A DNA stretch of 64,000 bases from Ferirhizobium litorale (GTDB lineage Bacteria > Pseudomonadota > Alphaproteobacteria > Rhizobiales > Rhizobiaceae). The notes below the pieces were generated by a model. It was not told the DNA's origin. It saw only the letters and a list, made by a program, of their open reading frames with translations, and ran no database searches. How positions within the stretch are numbered: the first letter of the stretch is position 1; each line of letters begins with the position of its first letter. Made by a program: the position numbers and the translations under genes. Of this stretch, positions 23,385 through 33,800 are shown in pieces. The DNA lies in contig JALDYZ010000005.1 in NCBI GenBank assembly GCA_030028905.1, forward strand, positions 62,001-126,000, in the 5' to 3' direction.

Positions 23385-26300
23385 TCAGCCGATCGACATG
23401 AGGCTCGCATTGCCGCCGGCGGCGGTAGTGTTGACGGAGGTCGAGACTTCCTCCAGTAGCCAGTTGAGGCAGTAGGCGTCCGGATTGTTGGCGATCTCGT
23501 CGGTCGACGCCGCCTGCACGAGCACCAGCGGACCGGGGAGTTCGGCAATCGCCTTCGAGACGGTGCGGACGTGATCGCCCTCGCCCTCGACCAGTGCGCC
23601 GGCGAACGGACCATCGGCCGACCAATCCTTGGACCAGGACAGGCGGGCGGCAACGCTTGACGGCACGCCCTTCAACGACGCCTGAAGTCCCGATGCGGCG
23701 TCGACGACGACATTGTTGCCGGTTGCGAGCGCCACCGCGATCTGGCGATAGAGCCCGGCTTCGGTCTCCGGCACGAGCAGTATGCGGCCGCGCGGATGCA
23801 GCGAGTATAGGTTGCGTTCGCCGACCGGTCCGGGAAGCTCGATGTCGAGGCCGAGAGCCGAGGCGCTGCCGAGATCGCGTGCCGACCGGGCCATGCCGTT
23901 CATGCCGCGATTGCCGAGCCATTTGGCGAAATCCGAAAGGGCCGGATCGGTGTGCACCGAGGAGTGCTGCGGCGGAATCGGCGCAGTCTTGACGAGGCGG
24001 CCGAGATAGAGTGGGCCGCCGGCCTTCGGGCCGGTACCGGAAAGGCCGCGGCCACCGAACGGCTGGACACCGACGACGGCGCCGATGATGTTGCGGTTGA
24101 CGTAGAGGTTGCCGGCCTTCACGCGGCTCGTCACATGCGCGATCGTTTCGTCGAGGCGGGTGTGCAGGCCGAAGGTCAGGCCGTAGCCCGTGGCGTTGAT
24201 GTCGTCGATCAGCCGGTCGAGATCGTCGCGCTTGTAGCGGATGACGTGCAGCACCGGTCCGAAGACCTCGCGCTTTAGGTCCGAAAGCGAGTCGAGTTCG
24301 ATAATCGTCGGCGCAACGAAGGTGCCGAGCCCGGTTTCGCCGCCGAGCACGATCTGCTCGACCTTGCGGCCACGATCGCGCATGGCCCCGACATGGGTCT
24401 CGATGATGCCCTTGGCTTCGGCGGTGATGACCGGCCCGATGTCGACCGAAAGGCGGTCGGTGCGGCCGATGCTGAGTTCGTGCAATGCACCCTTGAGCAT
24501 GGCGAGGATGCGGTCGGCCACGTCGTCCTGCAGGCAGAGCACGCGAAGCGCCGAGCAGCGCTGGCCAGCGCTGTCGAAGGCGGAGGCGATGACGTCGAAG
24601 ACCACCTGTTCGGCGAGCGCCGAGGAATCGACGATCATGGCATTCTGGCCGCCGGTCTCGGCGATCAACGGGATCGGCCGTCCGTCCGCGGATAGCCGAT
24701 CGGCAAGCTGGGCCTGGATGAGACGGGCGACCTCGGTCGAACCGGTGAACATGACGCCGGCGATCTGCGGCGCCCCGACCAGCGCGGCGCCGACCCGGCC
24801 GTCGCCCGGCAGCAGTTGCAGGACTTCAGCCGGAACGCCGGCCTCATGCAGGATACGCACGCCTTCCGCAGCAATCAGCGGCGTTTCCTCGGCAGGCTTT
24901 GCGAGGACCGGATTGCCCGCGACCAGAGCCGCGGCAATCTGCCCGGTGAAGATCGCCAGCGGGAAGTTCCACGGGCTGATGCAGACCACCGGGCCAAGCG
25001 GAGCATGCGCCGCGCCGAGAGTGCGGCGCGCCTGCTCGGCGTAGTAGCGCAGGAAGTCGATCGCTTCGCGCACTTCGGCAATCGCATTCGGAAGCGACTT
25101 GCCGGCTTCGCGGATGACGATGCCGAGAAGGGTCGGCATGCGCGCTTGCATGATGTCGGCCGCTTTGTCGAAGCATGCGGCGCGTTCCGACGGCGGCACG
25201 GCGGACCAGCGGGAGGCGGCCACCGCGGCGAGTTCGGCCGCGCGCCGGGCGTCGGCTTCGGAGGTTTCAGTGACAGTACCCACGACATCCCGGTGGTCGC
25301 CGGGATTGAGAACCGGCCGGGTTTCGCCCGAGGCTGCGCCGGTTGCCAGGAGCGGCTCGGCCTTCCAGCTTTCCTCTGCGCTTGCCTGAAGCGCATCTGT
25401 CAGCGCCGCAAGCGTTTCTTCGTTGGAGAGGTCGAAGCCGGCCGAATTGCGGCGCTGACCGTAAAGGTCTGCCGGCAGGGCGATCTGGTCATGCCGGGCG
25501 CCGACGACCGCCATGGAGCGGACGACATCGGCCGGGTCGGCGATCAGGTCGTCGATCGACACGCTGGCATCACCGATGCGGTTGACAAAGGACGAGTTGG
25601 CGCCGTTCTCGAGAAGGCGGCGGACCAGATAGGCCAGCAGCGTCTCGTGGGTGCCGACGGGTGCATAAATCCGGCAGGGACGGTCGAGGTTCGCACGACC
25701 GACCACCTCTTCATAAAGAGGTTCGCCCATGCCGTGCAGGCACTGGAACTCGTATTTGCCGACTTTGAAGTCGGGACCGGCGAGGTGGTAGATGGTCGCG
25801 AGCGTCTGGGCATTGTGCGTTGCGAACTGCGGGAACACTGCATCGGTGGCGTCGAGCAGCTTGCGGGCGCAGGCGACGTACGAAACGTCCGTATGCACCT
25901 TGCGGGTGAACACCGGGAATTCTTCCAGCCCGTCCACCTGGGCACGCTTGATCTCGGCATCCCAATAGGCACCCTTGACGAGCCTCACCATGATGCGCCG
26001 CCCGGAGCGCCGGGCGAGATCGATGATGTAGTCGAGCACGAAGGGGCAGCGCTTGCCATAGGCCTGGACGACGAAGCCCATGCCGTTCCAGCCGGCGAGG
26101 TCCGGATCGAGGCACAGGCTTTCGAGCAGGTCGAGCGACAGTTCGAGCCGGTCGGCCTCCTCGGCGTCGATGTTGAGGCCGATGTCGTATTTCTTGGCGA
26201 TAACCGCGAGTGCCTTCACCTTCGGCAGCAGTTCCTCCATGACGCGGTGGCTTTGGGCGCGGACGTAGCGCGGATGCAGCGCCGAAAGCTTGATGGATAT

Positions 26301-27089
26301 GCCGGGGCCTTCGTAGATGCCGCGACCGGCGGAGGCCCTGCCGATGGCGTGGATCGCGGTCTCGTAGTCCTTGTAGTAGCGTTCCGCGTCGGCCGCCGTG
26401 GTCGCCGCCTCGCCGAGCATGTCGTAAGAGTAACCGAAGCCCTTCTGTTCCAGCGCCTTGGAGCGGCGCAACGCCTCGTCTATGGTTTCGCCGGTGACGA
26501 ACTGCTCGCCCATCATGCGCATGGCCATGTCAACGCCGCGGCGGATGACCGGCTCGCCGCAACGGGAGATCAGGCGGGTCAGTGCCGCCGAAAGGCTGCG
26601 ATCGTTGACCGTTGCCGTCAGCTTGCCGGTGACGACGAGGCCCCAGGTGGCGGCATTGACGAAGAGGGATCGCCCGCCGCCGATATGCGACTTCCAGTCG
26701 CCATCGGCGATCTTGTCGCGGATCAGTGCGTCGCGAGTCGCCATGTCGGGGATACGCAGCAGCGCTTCGGCAAGGCACATCAGCGCCACGCCTTCCTGGC
26801 TGGAAAGCGAATATTCGTGCACCAGCCCCTCGACGCCCGTACCCTTGTGCTTGGCGCGCAGCGCCTCGATCAGCTTGCGGGCGGTTTTCCGCACTGCGGC
26901 GCGCGTCTCATCGGGCAGGGTTGCCGCCTCGAGCAGCGTCGCCACGCATTCGGCCTCGGGTCGGCGATAGGCCGCAGTGATGGCTTGGCGCAGATCGGTC
27001 TGCGGCCGGATCGGCCGCGCAAAATCAGCAAATGCGCGAGGTGCGCCCGAGGTGTCGGCAGGTGATGAAAGGGCGGTTTTGGATGTCAT
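23385..27089 (-). CDS. putA: bifunctional proline dehydrogenase / L-glutamate gamma-semialdehyde dehydrogenase PutA
   Basis: A 1234-residue enzyme that oxidises proline to glutamate in two steps. The N-terminal FAD-dependent proline dehydrogenase barrel shows NIDAEEADRLELSLDLLESL and RLVKGAYWDAEIKRAQ. The C-terminal P5C dehydrogenase shows ISPWNFPLAIFTGQIAAAL, ETGGQNAMIVDSS (Glu) and DSAGQRCSALRVL (catalytic Cys). The start MTSKTALSS (ATG 27089) leaves no ribbon-helix-helix DNA-binding domain, so unlike enterobacterial PutA it should not repress itself. That job fits the divergent Lrp-type gene. An extra C-terminal domain of about 200 residues follows the aldehyde dehydrogenase. Terminated by the hairpin at 23341-23365. 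Confidence 0.95.
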   Translation of the reverse strand: MTSKTALSSPADTSGAPRAFADFARPIRPQTDLRQAITAAYRRPEAECVATLLEAATLPDETRAAVRKTARKLIEALRAKHKGTGVEGLVHEYSLSSQEGVALMCLAEALLRIPDMATRDALIRDKIADGDWKSHIGGGRSLFVNAATWGLVVTGKLTATVNDRSLSAALTRLISRCGEPVIRRGVDMAMRMMGEQFVTGETIDEALRRSKALEQKGFGYSYDMLGEAATTAADAERYYKDYETAIHAIGRASAGRGIYEGPGISIKLSALHPRYVRAQSHRVMEELLPKVKALAVIAKKYDIGLNIDAEEADRLELSLDLLESLCLDPDLAGWNGMGFVVQAYGKRCPFVLDYIIDLARRSGRRIMVRLVKGAYWDAEIKRAQVDGLEEFPVFTRKVHTDVSYVACARKLLDATDAVFPQFATHNAQTLATIYHLAGPDFKVGKYEFQCLHGMGEPLYEEVVGRANLDRPCRIYAPVGTHETLLAYLVRRLLENGANSSFVNRIGDASVSIDDLIADPADVVRSMAVVGARHDQIALPADLYGQRRNSAGFDLSNEETLAALTDALQASAEESWKAEPLLATGAASGETRPVLNPGDHRDVVGTVTETSEADARRAAELAAVAASRWSAVPPSERAACFDKAADIMQARMPTLLGIVIREAGKSLPNAIAEVREAIDFLRYYAEQARRTLGAAHAPLGPVVCISPWNFPLAIFTGQIAAALVAGNPVLAKPAEETPLIAAEGVRILHEAGVPAEVLQLLPGDGRVGAALVGAPQIAGVMFTGSTEVARLIQAQLADRLSADGRPIPLIAETGGQNAMIVDSSALAEQVVFDVIASAFDSAGQRCSALRVLCLQDDVADRILAMLKGALHELSIGRTDRLSVDIGPVITAEAKGIIETHVGAMRDRGRKVEQIVLGGETGLGTFVAPTIIELDSLSDLKREVFGPVLHVIRYKRDDLDRLIDDINATGYGLTFGLHTRLDETIAHVTSRVKAGNLYVNRNIIGAVVGVQPFGGRGLSGTGPKAGGPLYLGRLVKTAPIPPQHSSVHTDPALSDFAKWLGNRGMNGMARSARDLGSASALGLDIELPGPVGERNLYSLHPRGRILLVPETEAGLYRQIAVALATGNNVVVDAASGLQASLKGVPSSVAARLSWSKDWSADGPFAGALVEGEGDHVRTVSKAIAELPGPLVLVQAASTDEIANNPDAYCLNWLLEEVSTSVNTTAAGGNASLMSIG

Positions 27090-27289
27090 CGGGTTAACCC
27101 AGTTCGCGTTGTCAGTTGTCGTGTTCGATCGCCGCTTCAACGGCGAGTCTGGCGTTCGAAAGCCGTACATTTGGCACTGTCGCACGCATTGAATCGGATA
27201 CTAGCACCAGTCAAAAAGCCATGTTGTCTTGATTTAAGGGAAAAACAGGCTATTCAATTCGATTGCAGGTCCGCATAGAGGCGAAATGG

Positions 27290-27784
27290 ATGGCAAAAGC
27301 ACAGAATATCGGTGAATTGGACCAATTCGATGTTCGGATCCTGGAAATCCTCAGCGAGGATGGGCGGATTTCCGTCACCGAACTGTCGAAGCGGGTCGGT
27401 CTTTCAAAGACTCCATGCCAGTCACGCCTCAAGCGCTTGATCGACGAGGGGATCATCCTCGGCTTCCGCGCTGCGATCGATCCGCAGAAGCTCGGTCTCG
27501 ACCACGTCGCTTTCACGGAGGTCAAATTGTCGGACACGCGGGAGAAGGCGCTCAACGAATTCAACAGCGCCGTCCGGAAGATCAGGGAAGTCGAGGAATG
27601 CCACATGATCGCGGGGTCCTTCGATTACCTTCTGAAAGTGCGCACGTCGGACATCCGCAAATACCGCGAGGTGCTGGGCGAGAAGATATCAAGTCTTCCG
27701 AACGTCGCCAACACCTCGACCTTCGTCGTGATGCAGTCGGTGAAGGATCATCGTCCGGTCCGGGTCGATACGACCTTGCTCTGA
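27290..27784 (+). CDS. putR: Lrp/AsnC-family activator of proline catabolism
   Basis: A 164-residue Lrp-family regulator: winged helix-turn-helix at the N-terminus (LDQFDVRILEILSEDGRISVTELSKRVGLSKTPCQSRLKRL) and a C-terminal RAM ligand-binding domain (VEECHMIAGSFDYLLKVRTSDI). It is divergent from putA across 200 bp, the arrangement known for PutR in Agrobacterium and Rhodobacter, where it activates putA in response to proline. ATG 27290 is in frame and preceded by AGAGGCGAA; another ATG four bases upstream is out of frame. Assignment as PutR rests on context plus family. Confidence 0.9.
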   Translation: MAKAQNIGELDQFDVRILEILSEDGRISVTELSKRVGLSKTPCQSRLKRLIDEGIILGFRAAIDPQKLGLDHVAFTEVKLSDTREKALNEFNSAVRKIREVEECHMIAGSFDYLLKVRTSDIRKYREVLGEKISSLPNVANTSTFVVMQSVKDHRPVRVDTTLL

Positions 27785-27943
27785 GCGATCGTGTTCCTTG
27801 CGCTGCGGTAAGGCGGGGAACAAAGTTGAAAGCTTGCCGTTAGCAACGTAAGCTTGCTGGCAGGGAGCCTGGCTCAGCGCTCGTAAAGGTTCTGCCGGTT
27901 CCAGCGACCTTGCCCAAGGCCGATCGCTTCGAGGGAGAGGCAC

Positions 27944-28669
27944 GTGCCCTACGAGCTATACTATTGGGATGGAATACAGGGGCGGGGCGAGTTCGTTCGC
28001 CTCGCTCTGGAGGATGCCGGCGCCGACTATATCGACGTCGTCCGCGAAAATGGCGGCGTGGCGGCGATGCTTGCCATCCTCAAGAGCAAGACCGAGCCGC
28101 TCGTTCCCTTCGCGCCGCCGTTTCTGAAGGATGGTGACTTCATCCTATCGCATGTCGCCAACATTCTGCTGTACCTCGGACCCAAGCTTGATCTCTCCCC
28201 CACCAGCGAAAAACTTCGCCACTTCGCAAACGGCCTGCAGTTGACGATCGCCGATTTCGTCACCGAAATTCACGACACCCACCACCCGATTGGCGTGTCG
28301 CTCTACTACGAGGACCAGAGGGAAGCAGCCAAAGCGCGGGCGAAGGATTTCCTCGAGAATCGGCTGCCGAAATTCTTCGGCTATTTCGAGCGGGTTCTGG
28401 CGCAGAATCCGAAGGGCCCGCACACTATGGTCTGCGGTACGCACACCTATGTCGACCTCTCCATCTTCCAGCTCATCGAAGGCCTGCAATATGCCTTTCC
28501 GCTGGCGATGACCGGTTATGAGGCAGACTATCCCTTGCTGGCGGCGCTGCACCGGAGGATCAAGATGCGGCCGCGGATCGCGCGCTACCTTGAATCCGAC
28601 CGCCGGCAGCCCTTCAATGAAGAAGGCATTTTCCGCCACTATCCGGAACTCGACCGCCTGGTGAGGTAA
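27944..28669 (+). CDS. glutathione S-transferase family protein
   Basis: A 241-residue cytosolic GST: an N-terminal thioredoxin-like domain (YELYYWDGIQGRGEFVRLALEDAG, with the usual catalytic Tyr position near residue 6-7; LSHVANILLYLG as the glutathione-binding turn) and an all-helical C-terminal domain (TYVDLSIFQLIEGLQYAF). The start is GTG 27944, directly after the purine-rich site GAGGGAGAGG; no ATG fits. It is followed 17 bp later by a Ku gene on the same strand, so the two may be co-transcribed. Whether it conjugates xenobiotics or reduces peroxides cannot be told. Confidence 0.88.
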   Translation: MPYELYYWDGIQGRGEFVRLALEDAGADYIDVVRENGGVAAMLAILKSKTEPLVPFAPPFLKDGDFILSHVANILLYLGPKLDLSPTSEKLRHFANGLQLTIADFVTEIHDTHHPIGVSLYYEDQREAAKARAKDFLENRLPKFFGYFERVLAQNPKGPHTMVCGTHTYVDLSIFQLIEGLQYAFPLAMTGYEADYPLLAALHRRIKMRPRIARYLESDRRQPFNEEGIFRHYPELDRLVR

Positions 28670-28686
28670 CAAAGGGAGTTTGCGCG

Positions 28687-29493
28687 ATGGCGCGGCAGAA
28701 GTTCTGGAAGGGCCACCTCAAGCTGTCGCTCGTCACCGCCGCCGTTTCGCTGGTGCCGGCCACCACGGAGGGCGGCAAGATCCGCTTCCACATCCTCAAC
28801 CGCCAGACCCGCAACCGGGTGGAAAGCCGCTGGGTCGACCATGTCACCGGCAAACGGGTGGCGGACAAGGACGAGGTCAGGGGCTATCCGCGCGAGGACG
28901 GCGGCTTCGTCGTTCTCGAAAACGAGGAACTCGAGGCGATCGGGCTGGAAAGCACCCGCACCATCGACATCGAGAGTTTCGTGCCGCGCACCTCGATCGA
29001 CTGGGTCTGGTATGATCGGCCGCACTTCCTTGTGCCGGACGACAAGATCGGCGTCGAGGCCTTTTGCGTGATCCGCGAGTCGATGAAGGCCAATGACGTC
29101 GTCGGCATATCGCGTCTGGTGCTCTACCGCCGCGAGCATGCGGTGCTCCTGGAGCCGAGCGGCCGCGGCATCGTGCTGTGGACGCTGCGCTATGGCGGCG
29201 AGGTGCGCGATCCGCCCGACAATGCGGTCGTCGACGAAAAGGTGGACAACGAAACACTGGCGCTGATGAAAAAGCTGGTCTCCGAGCGCATCACCGGCTG
29301 GTCGCCCGCCCTGGTGCAGGACCCGGTCCAGAAGCAGTTGTCGAAGATGATCAAGAGCAAGTCGAAGGCGCTGAAACCGGCCGGGACGACTGCCAGGAAG
29401 CAGGAGCCGTCCCCGGGTGGCAATGTCGTCAACATTATGGACGCGCTGAAAAAGAGCCTCGCGGAAGAGGGCGGAAAGAAGGGCAAGGGGTAG
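28687..29493 (+). CDS. ku: non-homologous end-joining protein Ku (first copy)
   Basis: A 268-residue bacterial Ku that binds DNA double-strand ends as a homodimer and recruits LigD. The family start WKGHLKLSLVTAAVSLVPAT and the core HILNRQTRNRVESRWVD and VLYRREHAVLLEPSGRG are clear. The C-terminus is a lysine-rich tail (KQLSKMIKSKSKALKPAG ... GGKKGKG). ATG 28687 follows AAGGGAG. It differs substantially from the second Ku at 42698-43537, as in sinorhizobia, which carry several ku genes. It sits at the left edge of the AT-richer glycan island; ligD is on the far side, 11 kb away. Confidence 0.93.
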   Translation: MARQKFWKGHLKLSLVTAAVSLVPATTEGGKIRFHILNRQTRNRVESRWVDHVTGKRVADKDEVRGYPREDGGFVVLENEELEAIGLESTRTIDIESFVPRTSIDWVWYDRPHFLVPDDKIGVEAFCVIRESMKANDVVGISRLVLYRREHAVLLEPSGRGIVLWTLRYGGEVRDPPDNAVVDEKVDNETLALMKKLVSERITGWSPALVQDPVQKQLSKMIKSKSKALKPAGTTARKQEPSPGGNVVNIMDALKKSLAEEGGKKGKG

Positions 29494-29537
29494 GCTGCTC
29501 CATCAGGGTCCCCCCGACGTCTGCGCCATATGGGAGA

Positions 29538-30629
29538 TTACGGCCCCAAGCGGTTCTGAGCCGTGGTGATTGCGAAAGTTTCGGGGCTGGCGTCATGGCC
29601 TGTTTCCACGATCACGGCAACAACGCTGTCTTCGCGGACAGCATCTTTTGCGCCGTCCCAGCAGAAGGTGCTCTGGCGGATCGGCTTCCCCATCCGCTTC
29701 AAGCCAAGCGCGCGTCGCGCATCAACGATTTTCACCTCGTGGCGCGCCGTCAGCATGTCATCGAACGAATCCCACAAGATGATATGCTTCAGCAAGAACT
29801 TTGGCGCGGAAGGGCCACCCGGCACCTGTGTCGAATATGGTCCCTTCTGCCGATCATCGGCGATCACCAATGCCGCTTCCGCATTGTTCGATGTCACCAG
29901 AATGCAGGCAAGCAGTTTGCCCTGGGCTGGTATGATGACATCGTCGATGATCGGATACCGCGTACAGGTCAATATACGATTCCTGAAAGGCACGCCTTTG
30001 TCGCCGCTGGGGTAACAAAGTGCGAGGTCCCGCCCGTCAAACCGTTCGTGGTCGGTTGCGGCGACGGCAGGGCAGCGCGCCACTGCGAGTCCGTGAAAGA
30101 CGGCCTCCGCGAGAATGGGCATGAAGGACGTCTCGACAGAGTAGTGAGCGCTTTCCTTATACCAGAAATCGAGATCCGGCTTATCGGTGCCTGCAATGGC
30201 GTACAGTAACTCTTGCGCATCGACGACCTCGATGCTGTATCGCTCGAAAAGGGTTCGCAACGCATCTCTGTATGCCGAGAGAATGCCTTTTTCCTCCTCC
30301 CTGCGATTGTAGAGGAGAACTGCCAGCAACTTGCGCTTCTCGCGGGCGCAGAGATGCAGGATCCACTCGGCGTGGAAAAGTATCGATTGCAGGCTTTGGC
30401 CGCGCCGGAAGTAGTTCTCTTCGTTCAGCGAGTACTCCCATACCAAAATGCGATCGTCGCTCCGATCAAGCGCACTCAGATAGCGGAATATTCCCATGGC
30501 GCTTGTGGAGGCGCCGATCGACAGATTCTGTACGTCCACGCCTTCGGCGTATCGCGCTGTGAGACAATCAACCCATCCGCTCTTCAGCAGTGAATTCGAG
30601 CCACCGAGAATGGCAATTCTTGTCGCCAT
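29538..30629 (-). CDS. SGNH-hydrolase-like protein of the surface-glycan island
   Basis: A 363-residue protein. The N-terminus, MATRIAILGGSNSLLKSGW, has a block-I-like GGSNS in place of GDS(L), followed by LSIGASTSAMGIF. A possible block V is DFWYKESAHYS (Asp...His). The second half (about 230-363) is a beta-rich region that I do not recognise. If active it could add or remove acetyl groups on a polysaccharide. ATG 30629 is chosen for the strong site GGGGAAGG just upstream. It is divergent from the large fusion gene, and its 3' end is 44 bp from the stop of ku. Confidence 0.6.
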   Translation of the reverse strand: MATRIAILGGSNSLLKSGWVDCLTARYAEGVDVQNLSIGASTSAMGIFRYLSALDRSDDRILVWEYSLNEENYFRRGQSLQSILFHAEWILHLCAREKRKLLAVLLYNRREEEKGILSAYRDALRTLFERYSIEVVDAQELLYAIAGTDKPDLDFWYKESAHYSVETSFMPILAEAVFHGLAVARCPAVAATDHERFDGRDLALCYPSGDKGVPFRNRILTCTRYPIIDDVIIPAQGKLLACILVTSNNAEAALVIADDRQKGPYSTQVPGGPSAPKFLLKHIILWDSFDDMLTARHEVKIVDARRALGLKRMGKPIRQSTFCWDGAKDAVREDSVVAVIVETGHDASPETFAITTAQNRLGP

Positions 30630-30720
30630 ACCTTCCCCAAGCGAAGTGCGTCCGGCAACCGGCCCATTCTGGTAGCCATAAACCCCTTGCCGGTGCAATG
30701 GCAACCGAACGGTCGAGATT

Positions 30721-30792
30721 TTGCCCTATTGGCAAGCAAAAGAAGAATTGCACGAATTCGCGTCCGTTAGGCCTTGCCCAATGTGAGGCAAG
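30721..30792. promoter_or_regulatory. two related inverted repeats in the divergent promoter region of the glycan island
   Basis: TTGCC-ctatt-GGCAA at 30721-30735 and CTTGCC-caatgtga-GGCAAG at 30773-30792 share half-sites and are about 52 bp (five helical turns) apart. They lie between the divergent SGNH-like and fusion genes, in an AT-rich stretch. They may be operator sites for an unidentified regulator. Confidence 0.45.
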
Positions 30793-30856
30793 AATAATAT
30801 TAGCATTACGTTACTCTGGGTATATCTTGGCTCTTGGCTGACCATGGAGAACGAAT

Positions 30857-33800
30857 TTGCCGACCGATCATGCGGCTTCCTATCTCGCGTTCAGGCAGTA
30901 TCTGGAACAGCGTCAGATGGCGGCGCAGACCGAGGTGCCGTTTGACCTGCGCGCACTGCTGATTGGCGAGCGCCATCAATCCTGGAATATCGGCTTCAAG
31001 AAAGCCAACTTGCAAGACGCTTTCTCGCAAAACCTGCCGTCGCTTTTTACCAGACTTGTAGCGATCGATGCGCCTGAGTTCGGCGCCGTTCGGGATTTTC
31101 TCCTCTATGGGGCGATCGTCGAAAACCCGGCACTTTCCCACAAGAGCACCTCCAATGCGCTGAAGTCGATTGGCGCGGGCGACAGGGTCGTTTTTTTTGA
31201 AATGGGTTTTCTGGCGTCCACCCACAGTTGGTCTGAAGGTCTCCAGAGCAGGTCAGCGACCATGGCATGCCTGGGCTATGTCTACGACGACGTCTCCCAA
31301 TACTACATGGCCGACTACCCGGGTCGGCTGAACCAGCGCCTGAACAGCAGCGACCAACTCACAAGTGAGCAACTCGCGCGCGCGCAGGAGTGCATCGACA
31401 GGATCGTCAAGCAGCGGGTCTCAAAATACAACTCTCAACCGATCCGCGAATTTGAGACAGATACTGCCTATCCGCGGCGCGTCCTGGTGTGCGACCAGAA
31501 CTATTCGGATGCCTCGACATTGTTCGGCAGGGCCGATGAGGAAACATTCAAGCGCATGCTCGAGGCGGCCATCGAGGAAAATCCTGATGCCGAGATCCTG
31601 GTAAAGACTCATCCGGACATCGCGTGGACGAAGGATTCCGAACGGCGCGGGTTCTACGATCATATGCACGACAGCGGCCGGGTCAGGGTCATTCGCGACG
31701 CCATCAATCCGTTCTGCCTTTTCGATGTCGTCGACAAAGTCTATGTCGGGACGAGCGGCATGGGCCTGGAAGCGCTCCTCGCGGGGAAGCATGTCGTGGT
31801 CTTCGGAGCGCCGTTCTATGCCGGATGGGGATTGACCGACGATCGACAGGCCATCCCGCATCGCCAGCGCCAGCGATCTTTGCAAGAATTGTTCCACTAC
31901 TTCTATATCTGGTACACGATCTACAATGTACCGGGTGCGCGGGTACCAAGCGAAATCGAAGACGCGCTTTCCTACATCGAGCGTAATCGGCCGACGTCAC
32001 TGCCTATCCATGTCAGTGCGGTTTCGAACCCGAAAGTTTCGGTGATCCTGCCGGTCTATGGCGTCGAAGCGTTCGTCGAGGAAGCGTTGAGATCCATCCA
32101 ACGCCAGTCCTTTCAAAGCGTTGAGATTCTGACGATAAACGACCAGAGCCCGGATGGCAGCCAGGCGATCATCGACCGGCTGGCCGCGCTCGACGAGCGC
32201 ATCCGCCCGATCGTACTGCCCGAAAACATAGGCCCCGGCTTCGCCCGAAACGTGGGGCTTGATGCCGCGCGGGGCGAGTTCATCCTGTTCCTTGATCCGG
32301 ACGACTATATCCCGTCGACGACGCACATCGAGAAATTGGTGGCTTGCGCCGAGATTGACGGCGCCGACATGGTCCGCGGGCGCAAGAAACTGGAGCAGGT
32401 GGAAGACGCAAAGGGATCTGTCGTAAGGCGTCGCCGCGACATGACCGAACAGTTCTTCGAAGAGCCGTTTCATGCCGTGCGCCTGTCCGAGGAACCACGG
32501 ATCCTGCACTCACGGCATTTCTGGAACTGGATGTATCGTCGCGACTTTCTCAACAAGCACGATATCCGGTTCCTGACCACCTACAGGGAGGAAAGGGCCT
32601 TCGTATTGAAGGCGCTGTTGACTGCCGAGCGCCTATCGGGGATCGACAGTGACGGCGTCGTCTACCGCATTCGGTCGGACTCGGCGGTGCGAAGAGAGCA
32701 GACGATGGCCGATGTGTTTGACCAGGTCTCAAACTTCGAATCGATCGTCGACATACTGGAGCAGTTTGGGGCCTTCGAGCCAGAGAGCTCGCTTCGACAT
32801 GCAGCGAGCTTTCAGATTGCCCAGTTCCTGCATTACCTGTTTCTGGGTTTCGCCTATTCGACGACCAGGAAAGTTGCCAGCGACGACGAACGCGCGGTTT
32901 TTTTCGATCGGATATCCGAGGCGCTGATCCGAAGCGGCTTTCGTGCCAGCGATCTGACAAATGACCCGATCCAACTTTCGCCGCCCCATGTCAAAGCGCG
33001 GGCGTACGAACTGTTGTTTGAGGCGTTGTGTTGCAAGCTCTACGACTATGTGCCGATCGCCGTGGGACTGATGAGAGTGGATCAGACTATCCTCGTCGAA
33101 GAGTTCATGCGCGAGCCGCAGAGCGCGAGACGCCACGCATTTCAGAGTGTGCTTGGCCTTTACGCACGCAATGACAAGGTGGCGACAGCGGTCGGGGAAG
33201 ACTACACCGGAACAAAACCGCGTCTGATTCTGCATATCGGTACAACGAAGACGGGTAGTACGTTCCTGCAGCATTTCTGTGAGTGGAACCGAGCCAGACT
33301 GCTACGCATGGGCATCTGGTTCCCGGAAGTCGGCCTTTTCTGGCAAGACGCGCGCCCCCACAAGCAGGCCGGTCACTCAGGATTTATCAACGCTGCGGCA
33401 ACGGGCGACGACAAGTTGCGAAAACATGTCGAGGCTGGGCTTCGGCTTGCGAGCGGCAGGATACACACCGTCATTCTTTCCAGCGAAGCCTTCTTCCTGA
33501 ACTGGAGTGCCTTCGATATTCCAAGATACTTCGATGGCTACGACGTGACGATAGTTGGCTATTTCAGGCGGCAGGACGACTGGGCCAATTCGCAATACTG
33601 CGAGTTTGTTGGTGGCGGGGCACTTGGGAAGGTGAGCGTCCCGATTGAGCAGTGGCTGAAAACGGATATTACGCGTTTGCGCCTCGACTATCGCGGCTAT
33701 CTCGACGAGTGGAGTCGTCGTCTGGGTGAGGATCGGATCGTCGTGCGCCCCTATGAGCGCGATCAACTGGTTGACGGGGATATAGTCACCGACTTTTTCA

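Noticed and set aside
24816-27065. Long open frame on the plus strand across putA
   Set aside because: Antisense to clear PutA motifs, with low-complexity translation and no ribosome site; a by-product of high GC.
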